Shown here: one piece after another, positions 7,142 to 15,124 of the stretch
How the letters are laid out: every line of letters starts with the position of its first letter
Numbering within the stretch: position 1 is the stretch's first letter
Source of the DNA: an uncultured Oscillibacter sp.
GTDB lineage: Bacteria; Bacillota; Clostridia; Oscillospirales; Oscillospiraceae
Direction: 5' to 3'
Length of the DNA stretch: 64,000 nt
NCBI RefSeq assembly: GCF_910579365.1
Contig: NZ_CAJTUX010000002.1
Coordinates: forward strand, 117,868 to 181,867
The notes under the pieces: generated by a model
Told to the model about the DNA's origin: nothing
Databases searched by the model: none
Seen by the model: the letters and a program-made list of their open reading frames with translations, nothing else
Made by a program: the position numbers and the translations under genes

Positions 7142-9460
7142 TGTCGTTACCTCCTCGGAATGTTTGGGATGTCTGGATTTCAGGGGTTTGTCTTTCTTCG
7201 CGTCCCGCAGGTCGAACAGGTTCAGCCGCAGGGCGTTGGAAACCACGCAGAAACTGGAAAGGCTCATGGCCGCCGCGCCGAACATGGGGTTCAGCGTCAG
7301 GCCCAGGGGAATGAAGAGCCCCGCCGCCAGGGGAATGCCGATAGTGTTGTAAAAGAAGGCCCAGAACAGGTTCTGGTGGATGTTCCGCAGGGTGGCCCGG
7401 CTGAGGCGGATGGCGGCGGGCACGTCGGAGAGGCGGCTCTTCATCAGTACCACGTCCGCCGCGTCCACTGCCACGTCGGCCCCCGCGCCGATGGCGATGC
7501 CGGTGTCCGCCCGGGTGAGGGCCGGAGCGTCGTTGATGCCGTCGCCCACCATGGCCACTTTGCCCTGCTCTTTGAGCCTTCGGATGACGCTTTCCTTGCC
7601 GTCGGGCAGGACGCCGGCGATGACCTCGTCCACCCCGGCCTGGTTGCCGATGGCTTTGGCGGTCCGCTCATTGTCGCCGGTGAGCATCACCACCCGGATG
7701 CCCATGTTTTGAAGTTCCCGCACGGCCTGGGGACTATCCTCCTTGATGACGTCCGCCACAGCGATGACGCCCAGCAGCATACCGTCCCGGCTGAAAAACA
7801 TGGGAGTCTTTCCCTGGGCGGACAGCGCCTCGGCCTTGGCCTGGGTCTCCTGGGACACCGCTGCACGGGTGCTGATGAAACTGTAATTCCCGCCGCTGAG
7901 GGTGGCCCCGTTCCACTTCCCGGTCAGTCCGTTTCCCGGAAGGACCTGGAAGTCCGTGACCTCCTCCTGAGGAACCTGTTCCTCCTCCGCTTTCTGGAGA
8001 ATGGCTCGTGCCAGGGGGTGCTCGCTCTTTCTCTCTAAAGCGCAGGCCAGCCGCAGCAGCTGCTGCTCCCCATCGCACAGCCCCTCCTCCGGAAGGATAT
8101 CCGTCACCCTGGGCTCGCCCTTGGTGATGGTGCCCGTCTTGTCCAGGGCCACGATTTCCGTCCGGCCCGCCGCCTCCAGGGACGCGGCGGTCTTGAAGAG
8201 GATGCCGTTTTTCGCCCCCATGCCGCTGCCCACCATAATGGCCACCGGCGTGGCCAGGCCCAGGGCGCAGGGACAGGAGATGACCAGCACGGAGATGCCC
8301 CGTGCCAGGGCGAAGCCGATGGTCTGCCCCAGCAGCAGCCACACGGCGGTGGTGGCCAGGGCGATGCCGATGACCGCCGGGACAAACACGCCGGACACTT
8401 TGTCGGCAATTTTGGCGATGGGGGCCTTGGTGGCCGCCGCGTCGCTGACCATCTGGATGATCTGGGAGAGCGTGGTGTCCTCCCCCACCCGGGTGGCCCG
8501 GCACTTGAGGAAGCCGGACTGGTTCACCGTGGCGGCGGAGACGCCGTCCCCGGGCGCTTTGTCCACGGGGATGCTCTCTCCGGTAAGGGCGGATTCGTTG
8601 ACGGCGCTGGAGCCTTCCACCACCACGCCGTCCACGGGGATGTTCTCCCCAGGGCGGACCAGGAAGACGTCGCCCTTTTGCACCTGTTCAATGGGGACCA
8701 CGACCTCTTTGCCGTCCCGCTCCAGCGCGGCGGTCTTGGGGGCCAGCTTCATGAGGCTTTTCAGCGCGTCGGTGGTCCGGCCCTTGGACCGGGCCTCCAG
8801 CATCTTGCCCACGGTGATTAGAGTGAGAATCATGGCGGCGGACTCGAAGTAGAACTCCATCATGTAGTCCATCACCGCCTCCATGTCCCCCCGGACCTGG
8901 GCGTCCGTCATGGCGAAGAGGGCGTAGGTGCTGTAGACAAAGGCGGCGGAGGCCCCCAGGGCCACCAGGGTGTCCATGTTCGGGGCCCGGTGCCAGAGGC
9001 TTTTGAAGCCGCTGATGAAGAATTTCTGATTGATGACCATGACCGCCGCTGTCAGCAGCAGCTGGAGGAGCCCCATGGCCATGTGATTCCCGTGGAGGAA
9101 GGAGGGGACGGGCCAGCTCCACATCATATGGCCCATGGAGAAGTACATCAGCACCGCCAGGAAGAGCAGGGACGACCAGAGGCGTTTTTTCAAAACCGGC
9201 GTCTCGTGGTCCGCCAGAGTGTCCTCCGGACGGGCGGCGGCTCCGGCGGAGGCGGTCTCCCGGCCCTTTTGGGAAGCGCCGTAGCCCGCGCTCTCCACAG
9301 CGGCGATGATATCGGCGGCGGAAGCGCTGCCCTCCACGCCCATGGAGTTGGTCAAGAGGCTGACGGAGCAGGAAGAGACTCCCGGCACCTTGCCCACGGC
9401 CTTCTCCACCCTGGCGGAGCAGGCGGCGCAGCTCATGCCGGTGACATGGTATTGTTCCAT
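6932..9460 (-). CDS. copA: Copper-exporting P1B-type ATPase with N- and C-terminal HMA domains
   Basis: Membrane pump exporting Cu(I). The 842 residues hold an N-terminal metal-binding domain (GMSCAAC, residues 8-14), membrane helices, the actuator loop with TGES, the metal-site CPC in SCPCALGLATP, the phosphorylation motif DKTGT, the HP motif in SEHPLA, the hinge GDGINDAP, and finally a second HMA domain (GMMCGHC, about residues 781-787). The C-terminal domain is the size and shape of a free CopZ chaperone. Inside the gene, AGGAGG stands 7 bases before an in-frame ATG (7141) that would give just that 69-residue domain. The gene follows csoR by 37 bases, so control by CsoR is expected. Confidence 0.95.
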   Translation of the reverse strand: MEQYHVTGMSCAACSARVEKAVGKVPGVSSCSVSLLTNSMGVEGSASAADIIAAVESAGYGASQKGRETASAGAAARPEDTLADHETPVLKKRLWSSLLFLAVLMYFSMGHMMWSWPVPSFLHGNHMAMGLLQLLLTAAVMVINQKFFISGFKSLWHRAPNMDTLVALGASAAFVYSTYALFAMTDAQVRGDMEAVMDYMMEFYFESAAMILTLITVGKMLEARSKGRTTDALKSLMKLAPKTAALERDGKEVVVPIEQVQKGDVFLVRPGENIPVDGVVVEGSSAVNESALTGESIPVDKAPGDGVSAATVNQSGFLKCRATRVGEDTTLSQIIQMVSDAAATKAPIAKIADKVSGVFVPAVIGIALATTAVWLLLGQTIGFALARGISVLVISCPCALGLATPVAIMVGSGMGAKNGILFKTAASLEAAGRTEIVALDKTGTITKGEPRVTDILPEEGLCDGEQQLLRLACALERKSEHPLARAILQKAEEEQVPQEEVTDFQVLPGNGLTGKWNGATLSGGNYSFISTRAAVSQETQAKAEALSAQGKTPMFFSRDGMLLGVIAVADVIKEDSPQAVRELQNMGIRVVMLTGDNERTAKAIGNQAGVDEVIAGVLPDGKESVIRRLKEQGKVAMVGDGINDAPALTRADTGIAIGAGADVAVDAADVVLMKSRLSDVPAAIRLSRATLRNIHQNLFWAFFYNTIGIPLAAGLFIPLGLTLNPMFGAAAMSLSSFCVVSNALRLNLFDLRDAKKDKPLKSRHPKHSEEVTTMEKTMKIEGMMCGHCEARVKKALEALPEVQTANVSHESGTAVVTLSGSLTDEALKKAVEDQDYKVLGIQ

Positions 9461-9497
9461 AAGCGGGACCTCCCATTTTCAAGATGATTTCGAAGCG

Positions 9498-9794
9498 TCA
9501 TTTCATCAGCTTGCGGAGGGTGGAGAGGAGCTCCTCCACCGTCTCGTCCTTCCCCTCCCGGATATCCCGGGTGACACAGGTGCGGATGTGCTCCGCCAAA
9601 AGCTCTTTGGCGAAGGCGTTCAGCGCCGCGTTGGCGGCGGCCACCTGGGCCAGGATGTCGGGACAGTAGGCGCTGCGCTCCACCATCCCCCGGATGCCCC
9701 GAATCTGGCCCTCCACCCGGTTCAGCCGGTGGATCAGGCGCTTGTACTCCTCCTCGGAGCGCTCCTTGGTCTTGCGGCAGTCACAGCTTTCCAT
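9498..9794 (-). CDS. csoR: CsoR-family copper-sensing repressor
   Basis: Cytoplasmic all-helical repressor that releases DNA when Cu(I) binds. The 98 residues carry the family pattern HRLNRVEGQIRGI and the Cu ligand set: Cys in SAYCPDI, then His and Cys in AEHIRTC (H-x3-C). The N-terminal MESCDC adds extra Cys residues. Start ATG at 9794 follows AAAGGAGG; the longer frame upstream would run through the operator and is rejected. It is the first gene of the csoR-copA operon. Confidence 0.93.
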   Translation of the reverse strand: MESCDCRKTKERSEEEYKRLIHRLNRVEGQIRGIRGMVERSAYCPDILAQVAAANAALNAFAKELLAEHIRTCVTRDIREGKDETVEELLSTLRKLMK

Positions 9795-9815
9795 GGCGGA
9801 CGCCTCCTTTTGTAC

Positions 9816-9834
9816 TATACCCCGTGGGGGTATA
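9816..9834. promoter_or_regulatory. CsoR-type operator 1
   Basis: Perfect 19-base palindrome TATACCCCGTGGGGGTATA, the C/G-run dyad expected for CsoR. It lies just downstream of the -10 box, over the likely transcription start of csoR. Confidence 0.82.
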
Positions 9835-9837
9835 ATT

Positions 9838-9866
9838 ATCATATACCTGGGTGGGGTATTTGTCAA
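9838..9866 (-). promoter_or_regulatory. csoR-copA promoter
   Basis: On the minus strand: -35 TTGACA (9866-9861), 17-base spacer, -10 TATGAT (9843-9838). Near consensus. The spacer is filled by a second operator. Confidence 0.88.
9843..9859. promoter_or_regulatory. CsoR-type operator 2 in the promoter spacer
   Basis: ATACCTGGGTGGGGTAT, an imperfect dyad with ATACC and GGTAT ends like operator 1. It lies between the -35 and -10 boxes, so repressor binding would block polymerase directly. Confidence 0.65.
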
Positions 9867-9895
9867 GCCCTTGTTTGGGCTGAGACGCAAAAAAA

Positions 9896-9932
9896 TCCGG
9901 CAAGGGGAGTGTTCCCCGTGCCGGACCTTTTA
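9896..9932 (-). terminator. Terminator downstream of the beta-helix protein gene
   Basis: Hairpin with arms TCCGGCA...TGCCGGA enclosing GGGGA and TCCCC, followed on the minus strand by a T-run (A-run at about 9890-9896 on the plus strand). Separates the 9944-10606 gene from the csoR promoter. Confidence 0.8.
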
Positions 9933-9943
9933 TGAAAACCGCC

Positions 9944-10606
9944 TCAGTCCCGGTGAACCACCTGGCCGGGCCCTTTGAAAATGCTGTCCGGCGGGACCGC
10001 CCCCCGAACGGAGGAGAGGGGATAAACGCTGGTGTTCCGCCCCAGAACGGAGCCGGGATTCAGAACGCTGTTGCAGCCCACCTCCACATGGTCCCCCAGA
10101 ATCGCGCCGAACTTCTTCCGGCCCGTCTCCAGGCGCTCCGCGCCGCTGCGCACCGTCACCAGGGTCCTGTCAGACTTGACGTTGGAGGTGATGGACCCCG
10201 CGCCCATATGGGCCTTGTAGCCCAGGATGGAGTCCCCCACGTAGTTGTAGTGGGGGGTCTGAACGCCGTCGAAGAGGATGACGTTTTTCAGCTCCACGGA
10301 GTTGCCCACCACGCAGCCGGTCCCCACCAGGGCGGAGCCCCGGATGAAAGCGCCGTGCCGGACCTCCGTCTCCGGGCCGATGATGCAGGGCGCGCCCAGG
10401 AAGGCCGTGGGGGCCAGGGCGGCGGTTTTGTGGACCCAGACGCCGGGAGAGCGCTGCTTATACTCCGCCGGGTCCAGGGCGGGCCCCAGGGTCAAAATCA
10501 GGTTCTGAATGCCGTCCAGAGCCTTCCAGGGGTATTGAAATTGGGCCAGATAATCCCCCGCCAGGGTGTGGGAGAGGTCCAGCAGGGCCGTAGTGGTGAG
10601 ATTCAT
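9944..10606 (-). CDS. Left-handed beta-helix (hexapeptide repeat) protein, GlmU C-domain-like
   Basis: A 220-residue protein dominated by hexapeptide repeats from about residue 55 to 205 (for example CIIGPE, AFIRGS, CVVGNS, AHMGAG), the fold of acyltransferases and of the C-terminal half of GlmU. Stretches such as NYVGDSILGYKAHMGAG and ITSNVKSD resemble the GlmU acetyltransferase active-site region. The pyrophosphorylase half is absent. In databases such proteins are usually named UDP-GlcNAc pyrophosphorylase-like, which overstates what is known. The substrate is unknown; a sugar-nucleotide acyltransferase or a carrier of that fold is likely. Confidence 0.75.
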   Translation of the reverse strand: MNLTTTALLDLSHTLAGDYLAQFQYPWKALDGIQNLILTLGPALDPAEYKQRSPGVWVHKTAALAPTAFLGAPCIIGPETEVRHGAFIRGSALVGTGCVVGNSVELKNVILFDGVQTPHYNYVGDSILGYKAHMGAGSITSNVKSDRTLVTVRSGAERLETGRKKFGAILGDHVEVGCNSVLNPGSVLGRNTSVYPLSSVRGAVPPDSIFKGPGQVVHRD

Positions 10607-10669
10607 AAACGCGCCTCCTGTTTTCGCCGCCGGAGAGGCGGCGTGCTGGCCTCATTATATACCAGCCCG

Positions 10670-11485
10670 TCAGGAGTTGCAAGAGGGGGGCAGGTCCTCC
10701 AAGGAGGCGAAGCGGTAGCCCATATCCTCCCACTTGGTCAGCAGCTCGTCCAGAATGTCCGCGTTGGTTTTGGACGTGGAGTGGAGAAGGACGATGGCGC
10801 CGTCGTGAATGCGGGGAAGAAGCTTGGCGTAGGCCTGTTCCGCCGTGGGCTGGTTGTCCACGTACCAGTCTACATAAGCCAGGCTCCAGAAGACGGTCCG
10901 GTAGCCCAGGGCCTGGGCCTGCCGCAGGTTCTCCTCGCTGTACTTTCCCTGAGGCGGGCGGTAGAAACGAGGGAGCTCCCGCCCGGTGGTCTCCTGGTAA
11001 AGGGCGGCCAGACTGTCCAGCTCCTTCTGGAAGGCGGCCTGGTCGGAAATGGCGGACATGTCCGGGTGGTGGAAGGTGTGGTTGCCCACGATGTGACCTT
11101 CCTCCGCCATGCGGCGGATGATGTCCGGGGCGGTTTCGATCATGTTGCCCACCACGAAGAAGGCCGCCGGGGCGTTGTGCTTCTTCAGAGCGTCCAGGAT
11201 TTTCTCCGTATAGCCGTTTTCATAGCCGCAGTCAAAGGTCAGATAAATCACCTTCTGGGACGTGTCCCCCAGGAACCAGGCGTCGTACCGGGCCAGGTCC
11301 TCCACGCTGGCGTTGCCAATGGGGGACTGCCCCTCGTTGGGAAAGGAGAGGCCCCAGTTGTCGGCGGAGGCCGGGATGACGGCGGGAGCGGAGACGGACA
11401 GAGACCGCCCCTGAAGATAGAGCATGGCCGCCAGAAATACGATAGGGAGCAGCAGAAAGCACGCGCTGCGTATACGATGGAGCAT
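10670..11485 (-). CDS. Polysaccharide deacetylase, PdaA-like
   Basis: Secreted or membrane-anchored NodB-domain enzyme. In Bacillus, PdaA removes N-acetyl groups during muramic-lactam formation in the spore cortex. The 271 residues start with a hydrophobic anchor (about 8-24), then the NodB fold with TFDCGYENG (metal Asp motif), GNHTFHHPD (metal His pair), and RPPQGKYS. The GYENGYTEKIL stretch is the PdaA variant of the family. I chose the ATG at 11485, 6 bases after GGAGGTG; 11 further residues upstream are open but lack an RBS. A cortex role fits a spore former but is inferred. Confidence 0.86.
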   Translation of the reverse strand: MLHRIRSACFLLLPIVFLAAMLYLQGRSLSVSAPAVIPASADNWGLSFPNEGQSPIGNASVEDLARYDAWFLGDTSQKVIYLTFDCGYENGYTEKILDALKKHNAPAAFFVVGNMIETAPDIIRRMAEEGHIVGNHTFHHPDMSAISDQAAFQKELDSLAALYQETTGRELPRFYRPPQGKYSEENLRQAQALGYRTVFWSLAYVDWYVDNQPTAEQAYAKLLPRIHDGAIVLLHSTSKTNADILDELLTKWEDMGYRFASLEDLPPSCNS

Positions 11486-11549
11486 AGGCACCTCCGGATT
11501 GTGGAATGTTGTCACCACTCAGCATGTCCGGGAGCGGGCGGATTATCGG

Positions 11550-11578
11550 TTGAAAAAGCTGGCGAAAAATGTTATATT
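11550..11578 (+). promoter_or_regulatory. Promoter of the nuclease-exonuclease operon
   Basis: -35 TTGAAA (11550-11555), 17-base spacer, -10 TATATT (11573-11578), 38 bases before the ATG at 11617. Confidence 0.7.
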
Positions 11579-11616
11579 TAGTATCACGAATTTTGCGGAA
11601 AACGGGAGGAAGGGAT

Positions 11617-12327
11617 ATGGCAAAGCGGAGAGGCGGGACGAAGCAGCAGCTGACGCCCAGGCAGATGGCGGTTTTGCTGGTTTTGTGCGTCGCGGCGGCG
11701 GCCATCCGATGGTATTTCCAGCCGGAGCCGGTGTCGCTGGAGGACATCCCGGAGTGGAACGGCGCGGCCTACGTGGAGCTGGAGGACAACCAGCCGGGCT
11801 TTACCAAGGAGGAGATGACCCTGGAGGCCTTTGAACATTACAGCGAGCTGGATTACCTGGGCCGCTGCGGCGTGGCCTACGCCAATATCTGCCCGGAGCT
11901 GATGCCCACAGAGGAGCGGGAGGCCATTGGAAGCGTGAAGCCCACGGGCTGGGTCTCCGCCAAATATGACTGCGTGGACGGCAAGTACCTCTACAACCGC
12001 TGCCACCTCATCGGCTTTCAGCTGGCGGGGGAGAACGCCAACGAAAAAAATCTCATCACCGGGACCCGGTATCTCAACGTCACGGGAATGCTGCCCTTTG
12101 AAAACGACGTGGCGGACTACGTCCGGCGGACGGACAACCATGTCCTCTACCGGGTGACGCCGGTGTTCGTGGGAACGGAGCTGGTGGCCCGGGGCGTGCA
12201 GATGGAGGCTTATTCCGTGGAGGACGCCGGGGACGGTGTGTGCTTCAACATTTTCGCCTATAATGTGCAGCCCGGCGTGGCCATTGAATACGCCACGGGA
12301 GAGAGCTGGCTGGAGGGTGCGGCATGA
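11617..12327 (+). CDS. Secreted DNA/RNA non-specific endonuclease (EndA/NucA type)
   Basis: A 236-residue nuclease with an N-terminal membrane anchor (VLLVLCVAAAAIRWYF, about residues 18-33), so it acts outside the cell. The His-Me finger core is visible at about residues 125-160: YNRCHLIGFQLAG in place of the usual DRGH, then NEKNLITGTRYLN with the metal-binding Asn. In pneumococcus EndA and Bacillus NucA degrade DNA for uptake or nutrition; the role here is unknown. Start ATG follows GGGAGGAAGGG. Its stop overlaps the next start by 4 bases, so the two nucleases are translationally coupled. Confidence 0.86.
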   Translation: MAKRRGGTKQQLTPRQMAVLLVLCVAAAAIRWYFQPEPVSLEDIPEWNGAAYVELEDNQPGFTKEEMTLEAFEHYSELDYLGRCGVAYANICPELMPTEEREAIGSVKPTGWVSAKYDCVDGKYLYNRCHLIGFQLAGENANEKNLITGTRYLNVTGMLPFENDVADYVRRTDNHVLYRVTPVFVGTELVARGVQMEAYSVEDAGDGVCFNIFAYNVQPGVAIEYATGESWLEGAA

Positions 12328-12998
12328 GGCTGTGGGAGCAGTTTGACCGGATGGTGGTCTTTGATACGGAGACCACCGGCATCGATTTCGGGAGGGACCG
12401 GATAATTGAGATCGGCGCGGTCTCTCTGGAGGGCGGGGCGGAGACTGGTGGCATAGACCTCTTCCTCCGCCTGCCGGAGGGACGGCGGCTGGACCCCTTT
12501 ATCACCCAGCTGACCGGCATCACCCAGGAGCGGCTGGAGGCCGAGGGCGTGGGAGATGAGGAGGCAGCCCGCGCCTTCACCGCCCTGCTGGCGGGTGCGG
12601 AGCGGCCGCTGCTGGCCGCCTACAATGCCCAGTTCGACCTGAACTTTTTATACGATCTGCTCCGGCCCTGGGGACTGGCGGGGGTACTGCGGCGCGTCCG
12701 GCTGCTGGACGTGCTGACGGTATACCGGGACCGGCGGGACTATCCCCACAAGCTGGAGAACGCCATCGCCGCATACCGTCTGGAGGACCGGGCGGTAAAC
12801 AGCCACCGGGCCATTGACGACGCCCGGGCGGCGGCGCTGCTGCTGGGGGTCATGGCGGAGGAGCGGGACGACCTGGAGCGGTATGTGGGCCTCTTTGGGA
12901 CACATCCCAAATACGGGCGGTCGGGGCGGAAAATCTCCTCGGTGACTTACCGGGCCCAGCCCTATGACCGGCGGAAGCCGCTGTATGAGCTGCCATGA
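12324..12998 (+). CDS. DEDDh 3'-5' exonuclease (DnaQ/epsilon-like)
   Basis: A 224-residue exonuclease domain. Exo I is VFDTETTG (residues 11-18), Exo II is NAQFDLNFL (about 96-104), and Exo III is HRAIDDA (about 152-158), giving the full DEDDh set. It is not fused to a polymerase and no proofreading partner is nearby, so it may be a repair or RNA-processing exonuclease. It overlaps the upstream nuclease gene by ATGA. Confidence 0.88.
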   Translation: MRLWEQFDRMVVFDTETTGIDFGRDRIIEIGAVSLEGGAETGGIDLFLRLPEGRRLDPFITQLTGITQERLEAEGVGDEEAARAFTALLAGAERPLLAAYNAQFDLNFLYDLLRPWGLAGVLRRVRLLDVLTVYRDRRDYPHKLENAIAAYRLEDRAVNSHRAIDDARAAALLLGVMAEERDDLERYVGLFGTHPKYGRSGRKISSVTYRAQPYDRRKPLYELP

Positions 12999-13001
12999 TA
13001 T

Positions 13002-13033
13002 AAAGCGTCCGGCCTTGTGGCCGGACGCTTTTC
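13002..13033. terminator. Bidirectional terminator
   Basis: Stem AAAGCGTCCGGCC / GGCCGGACGCTTT with loop TTGT, between the convergent exonuclease and pyruvate kinase-like genes. Confidence 0.9.
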
Positions 13034-13039
13034 GTTTTC

Positions 13040-14026
13040 CTATAGGGTCCGTAGATACCGCTCCGCCTCCCGGACGGTGTGGACCAGATACGTCATGGCC
13101 TCCACGGGATAGCGGCCCACGGCGGTCTCTCCGGTAAGCATTACCGAGGACGCGCCGTCCAGCACGGCATTGAAGATGTCGCTGACCTCCGCCCGGGTAG
13201 GGACGGGGCTTTGCTCCATGGAGGCCAGCATCTGGGTCACCACCATGAAGGGCCGGCCCGCCTGCCGGCAGGCGGCGGCAATGCGCTTTTGCAGGGCCGG
13301 GAGCTGCCAGAGAGGGCCGGAGTTCCCCAGATCCCCCCGGGCGATGACAATCTCCCCGGCGGCGGGAATCAGCTCCGCCAGCCTGGCCGTGCCGTCCAGA
13401 TTTTCGATCTTGGCAAACAGCCGGATGGCCTGTCCCCCGGCCTCGTCCAGGGCTCCCCGGACGGCCTCCAGGTCCGCCCGGCTGCGGACGAAGGGCTGCA
13501 TGACGCCGGTGACGCCGTAGTCCCCGGCCAGACGGAGGTTTTCCCGGTCGCTGTCCGTCATGGCGGGGAGGCGGATGTCCACGCCGGGAAGGGCGGCGCT
13601 TTTCCGGCTCCGGAGGACACCGCCCCGCTCCACCCGGGCCGGGGCCCCGTTTGGAAGCGGCTCCAGAACCCGGAGGAGAAGTCTGCCGTCGTCCAGAAGC
13701 ACCTCCTGCCCCGCGGTCAGATGGGGCAGGACGGCGGGGGGCAGGGGGATGTCCGTTCCCAGACGGACGGTGGTCCCCGACTCCAGGGAGAGGGGGGCGG
13801 GAAGAGCGCCCACCCGGAGCTCCGGGCCCTGCATGTCGATGAGAAGCTGCGGCGTCACGCCGCAGAGCCGGGCGGCGGCGTGCAGATGCTCGATCTGCTC
13901 CGCCGCGCCGGGGAGGCCCACGTGGGAGAGATTCAGCCGGATGCCGGTCATGCCGGCCTCAAAGAGCCGGACCAGGGTCTCCGTACCGGCGCAGGCGGGG
14001 CCCAGAGTGCCGTAGATTTGAATCAT
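13040..14026 (-). CDS. Short pyruvate kinase-like protein (no C-terminal domain)
   Basis: The 328 residues align with the catalytic barrel and B domain of pyruvate kinase but stop before the regulatory C domain; normal enzymes have about 470 or more. Active-site features that remain are GIRLNLSH, DMQGPELR, AKIEN (catalytic Lys, metal Glu), ARGDLG (metal Asp), VTQML (Thr) and MLTGETAVGRYP. The usual DTKGPE has Gln for Lys. It could phosphorylate ADP from PEP without allosteric control or act on another enolate. It is the last gene of an operon with nitroreductase and mtnA, 11 bases after mtnA. Confidence 0.83.
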   Translation of the reverse strand: MIQIYGTLGPACAGTETLVRLFEAGMTGIRLNLSHVGLPGAAEQIEHLHAAARLCGVTPQLLIDMQGPELRVGALPAPLSLESGTTVRLGTDIPLPPAVLPHLTAGQEVLLDDGRLLLRVLEPLPNGAPARVERGGVLRSRKSAALPGVDIRLPAMTDSDRENLRLAGDYGVTGVMQPFVRSRADLEAVRGALDEAGGQAIRLFAKIENLDGTARLAELIPAAGEIVIARGDLGNSGPLWQLPALQKRIAAACRQAGRPFMVVTQMLASMEQSPVPTRAEVSDIFNAVLDGASSVMLTGETAVGRYPVEAMTYLVHTVREAERYLRTL

Positions 14027-14037
14027 GGCGTTCCCTC

Positions 14038-15108
14038 TCAGCGGAAGAGGGCCGCCAGGCTCTCCGTGTAGGGAGGGCGGCAGATGCCCTTCTCCGTGAC
14101 GATGCCGGAGATCAGCTGGTGGTCCGTCACGTCAAAGGAGGGGTTGTAGCATTTCACACCGGGGAGGGCCATGGGTTTTTCGTACCAGAGGGTCTTGATC
14201 TCCTCCGGGTCCCGGAGCTCGATGGGGATATGGTCCCCGTCGGGGCAGCTCAGGTCCACGGTGCTGGTGGGGCCCAGCACATAGACGGGAATGCCGTAGT
14301 GCTTGGCCAGGATGGCCACGCCGCTGGTGCCGATCTTGTTGGCGGTGTCGCCGTTGGCGGCGACCCGGTCGCAGCCTACAAAGCAGGCTTGGACCCAGCC
14401 GTTTTTCATCACCATGGAGGCCATGTTGTCGCAGATCAGCGTCACGTCCACCCCGGCCCGGTGGAGCTCGTAGCTGGTCAGCCGGGCCCCCTGGAGCAGG
14501 GGGCGGGTCTCGTCGGCAAAGACGCGGATGCCCATGCCCCGCTCCGCCGCCAGGAAGAAGGGACCTTGGGCGGTGCCGTAGCGGGAGGTGGCCAGGGGAC
14601 CGGCGTTGCAGTGGGTGAGGACGCCGTCTCCCTCCTTCAAAAGGCTGAGACCGTATTCGGAGATGGCCCGGCACTTGGCGATGTCGTCCTCGTGAATTTC
14701 CACCGCCTTTTGATAGAGGGCCTCCAACAGGAGGGGGCGGGGCTCGCCCAAATGGACGGCGGCGGTCTTCTCCATCTCCCCCAGGGCCCAGCTGAGGTTT
14801 ACCGCCGTGGGACGGGAGGCGTTCAGCTGGGCGGAACAGCCCCCGAGACGGGACTGGAAGGCGGCGGGGTCCTCCGCCTCAATGGACCGGGCCAGGACAT
14901 AGAGGCAGTAGGCGGCGCAGATGCCGATGGCCGGGGCTCCCCGAACCCGAAGTGTTTGGATGGCCTCCACCATCTCCTCCGCCGTCCGCAGGGGGATTTC
15001 CCGCTCTTCGCCGGGCAGCAGGCTCTGGTCGATGATATAGAGGGTCTCCGTCCCCTTGTCATAGCGGATGTTCTGGGCATGGGTAATCTGCCGGATGGCG
15101 TCCTTCAC
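14038..15108 (-). CDS. mtnA: S-methyl-5-thioribose-1-phosphate isomerase
   Basis: Methionine/methylthioadenosine salvage: isomerises methylthioribose-1-phosphate to methylthioribulose-1-phosphate. The 356 residues carry RVRGAPAIG near the N-terminus, the catalytic Cys in THCNAGPLAT and the catalytic Asp in VGCDRVAANGDTANKIGT. I start it at the GTG at 15108, 7 bases after AGGAGGTG; the frame stays open upstream but only inside the nitroreductase gene. No other mtn genes are in the window. The family also includes ribose-1,5-bisphosphate isomerases, which are less like this one. Confidence 0.9.
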   Translation of the reverse strand: MKDAIRQITHAQNIRYDKGTETLYIIDQSLLPGEEREIPLRTAEEMVEAIQTLRVRGAPAIGICAAYCLYVLARSIEAEDPAAFQSRLGGCSAQLNASRPTAVNLSWALGEMEKTAAVHLGEPRPLLLEALYQKAVEIHEDDIAKCRAISEYGLSLLKEGDGVLTHCNAGPLATSRYGTAQGPFFLAAERGMGIRVFADETRPLLQGARLTSYELHRAGVDVTLICDNMASMVMKNGWVQACFVGCDRVAANGDTANKIGTSGVAILAKHYGIPVYVLGPTSTVDLSCPDGDHIPIELRDPEEIKTLWYEKPMALPGVKCYNPSFDVTDHQLISGIVTEKGICRPPYTESLAALFR

Positions 15109-15124
15109 GGTGCTGCACCTCCTG

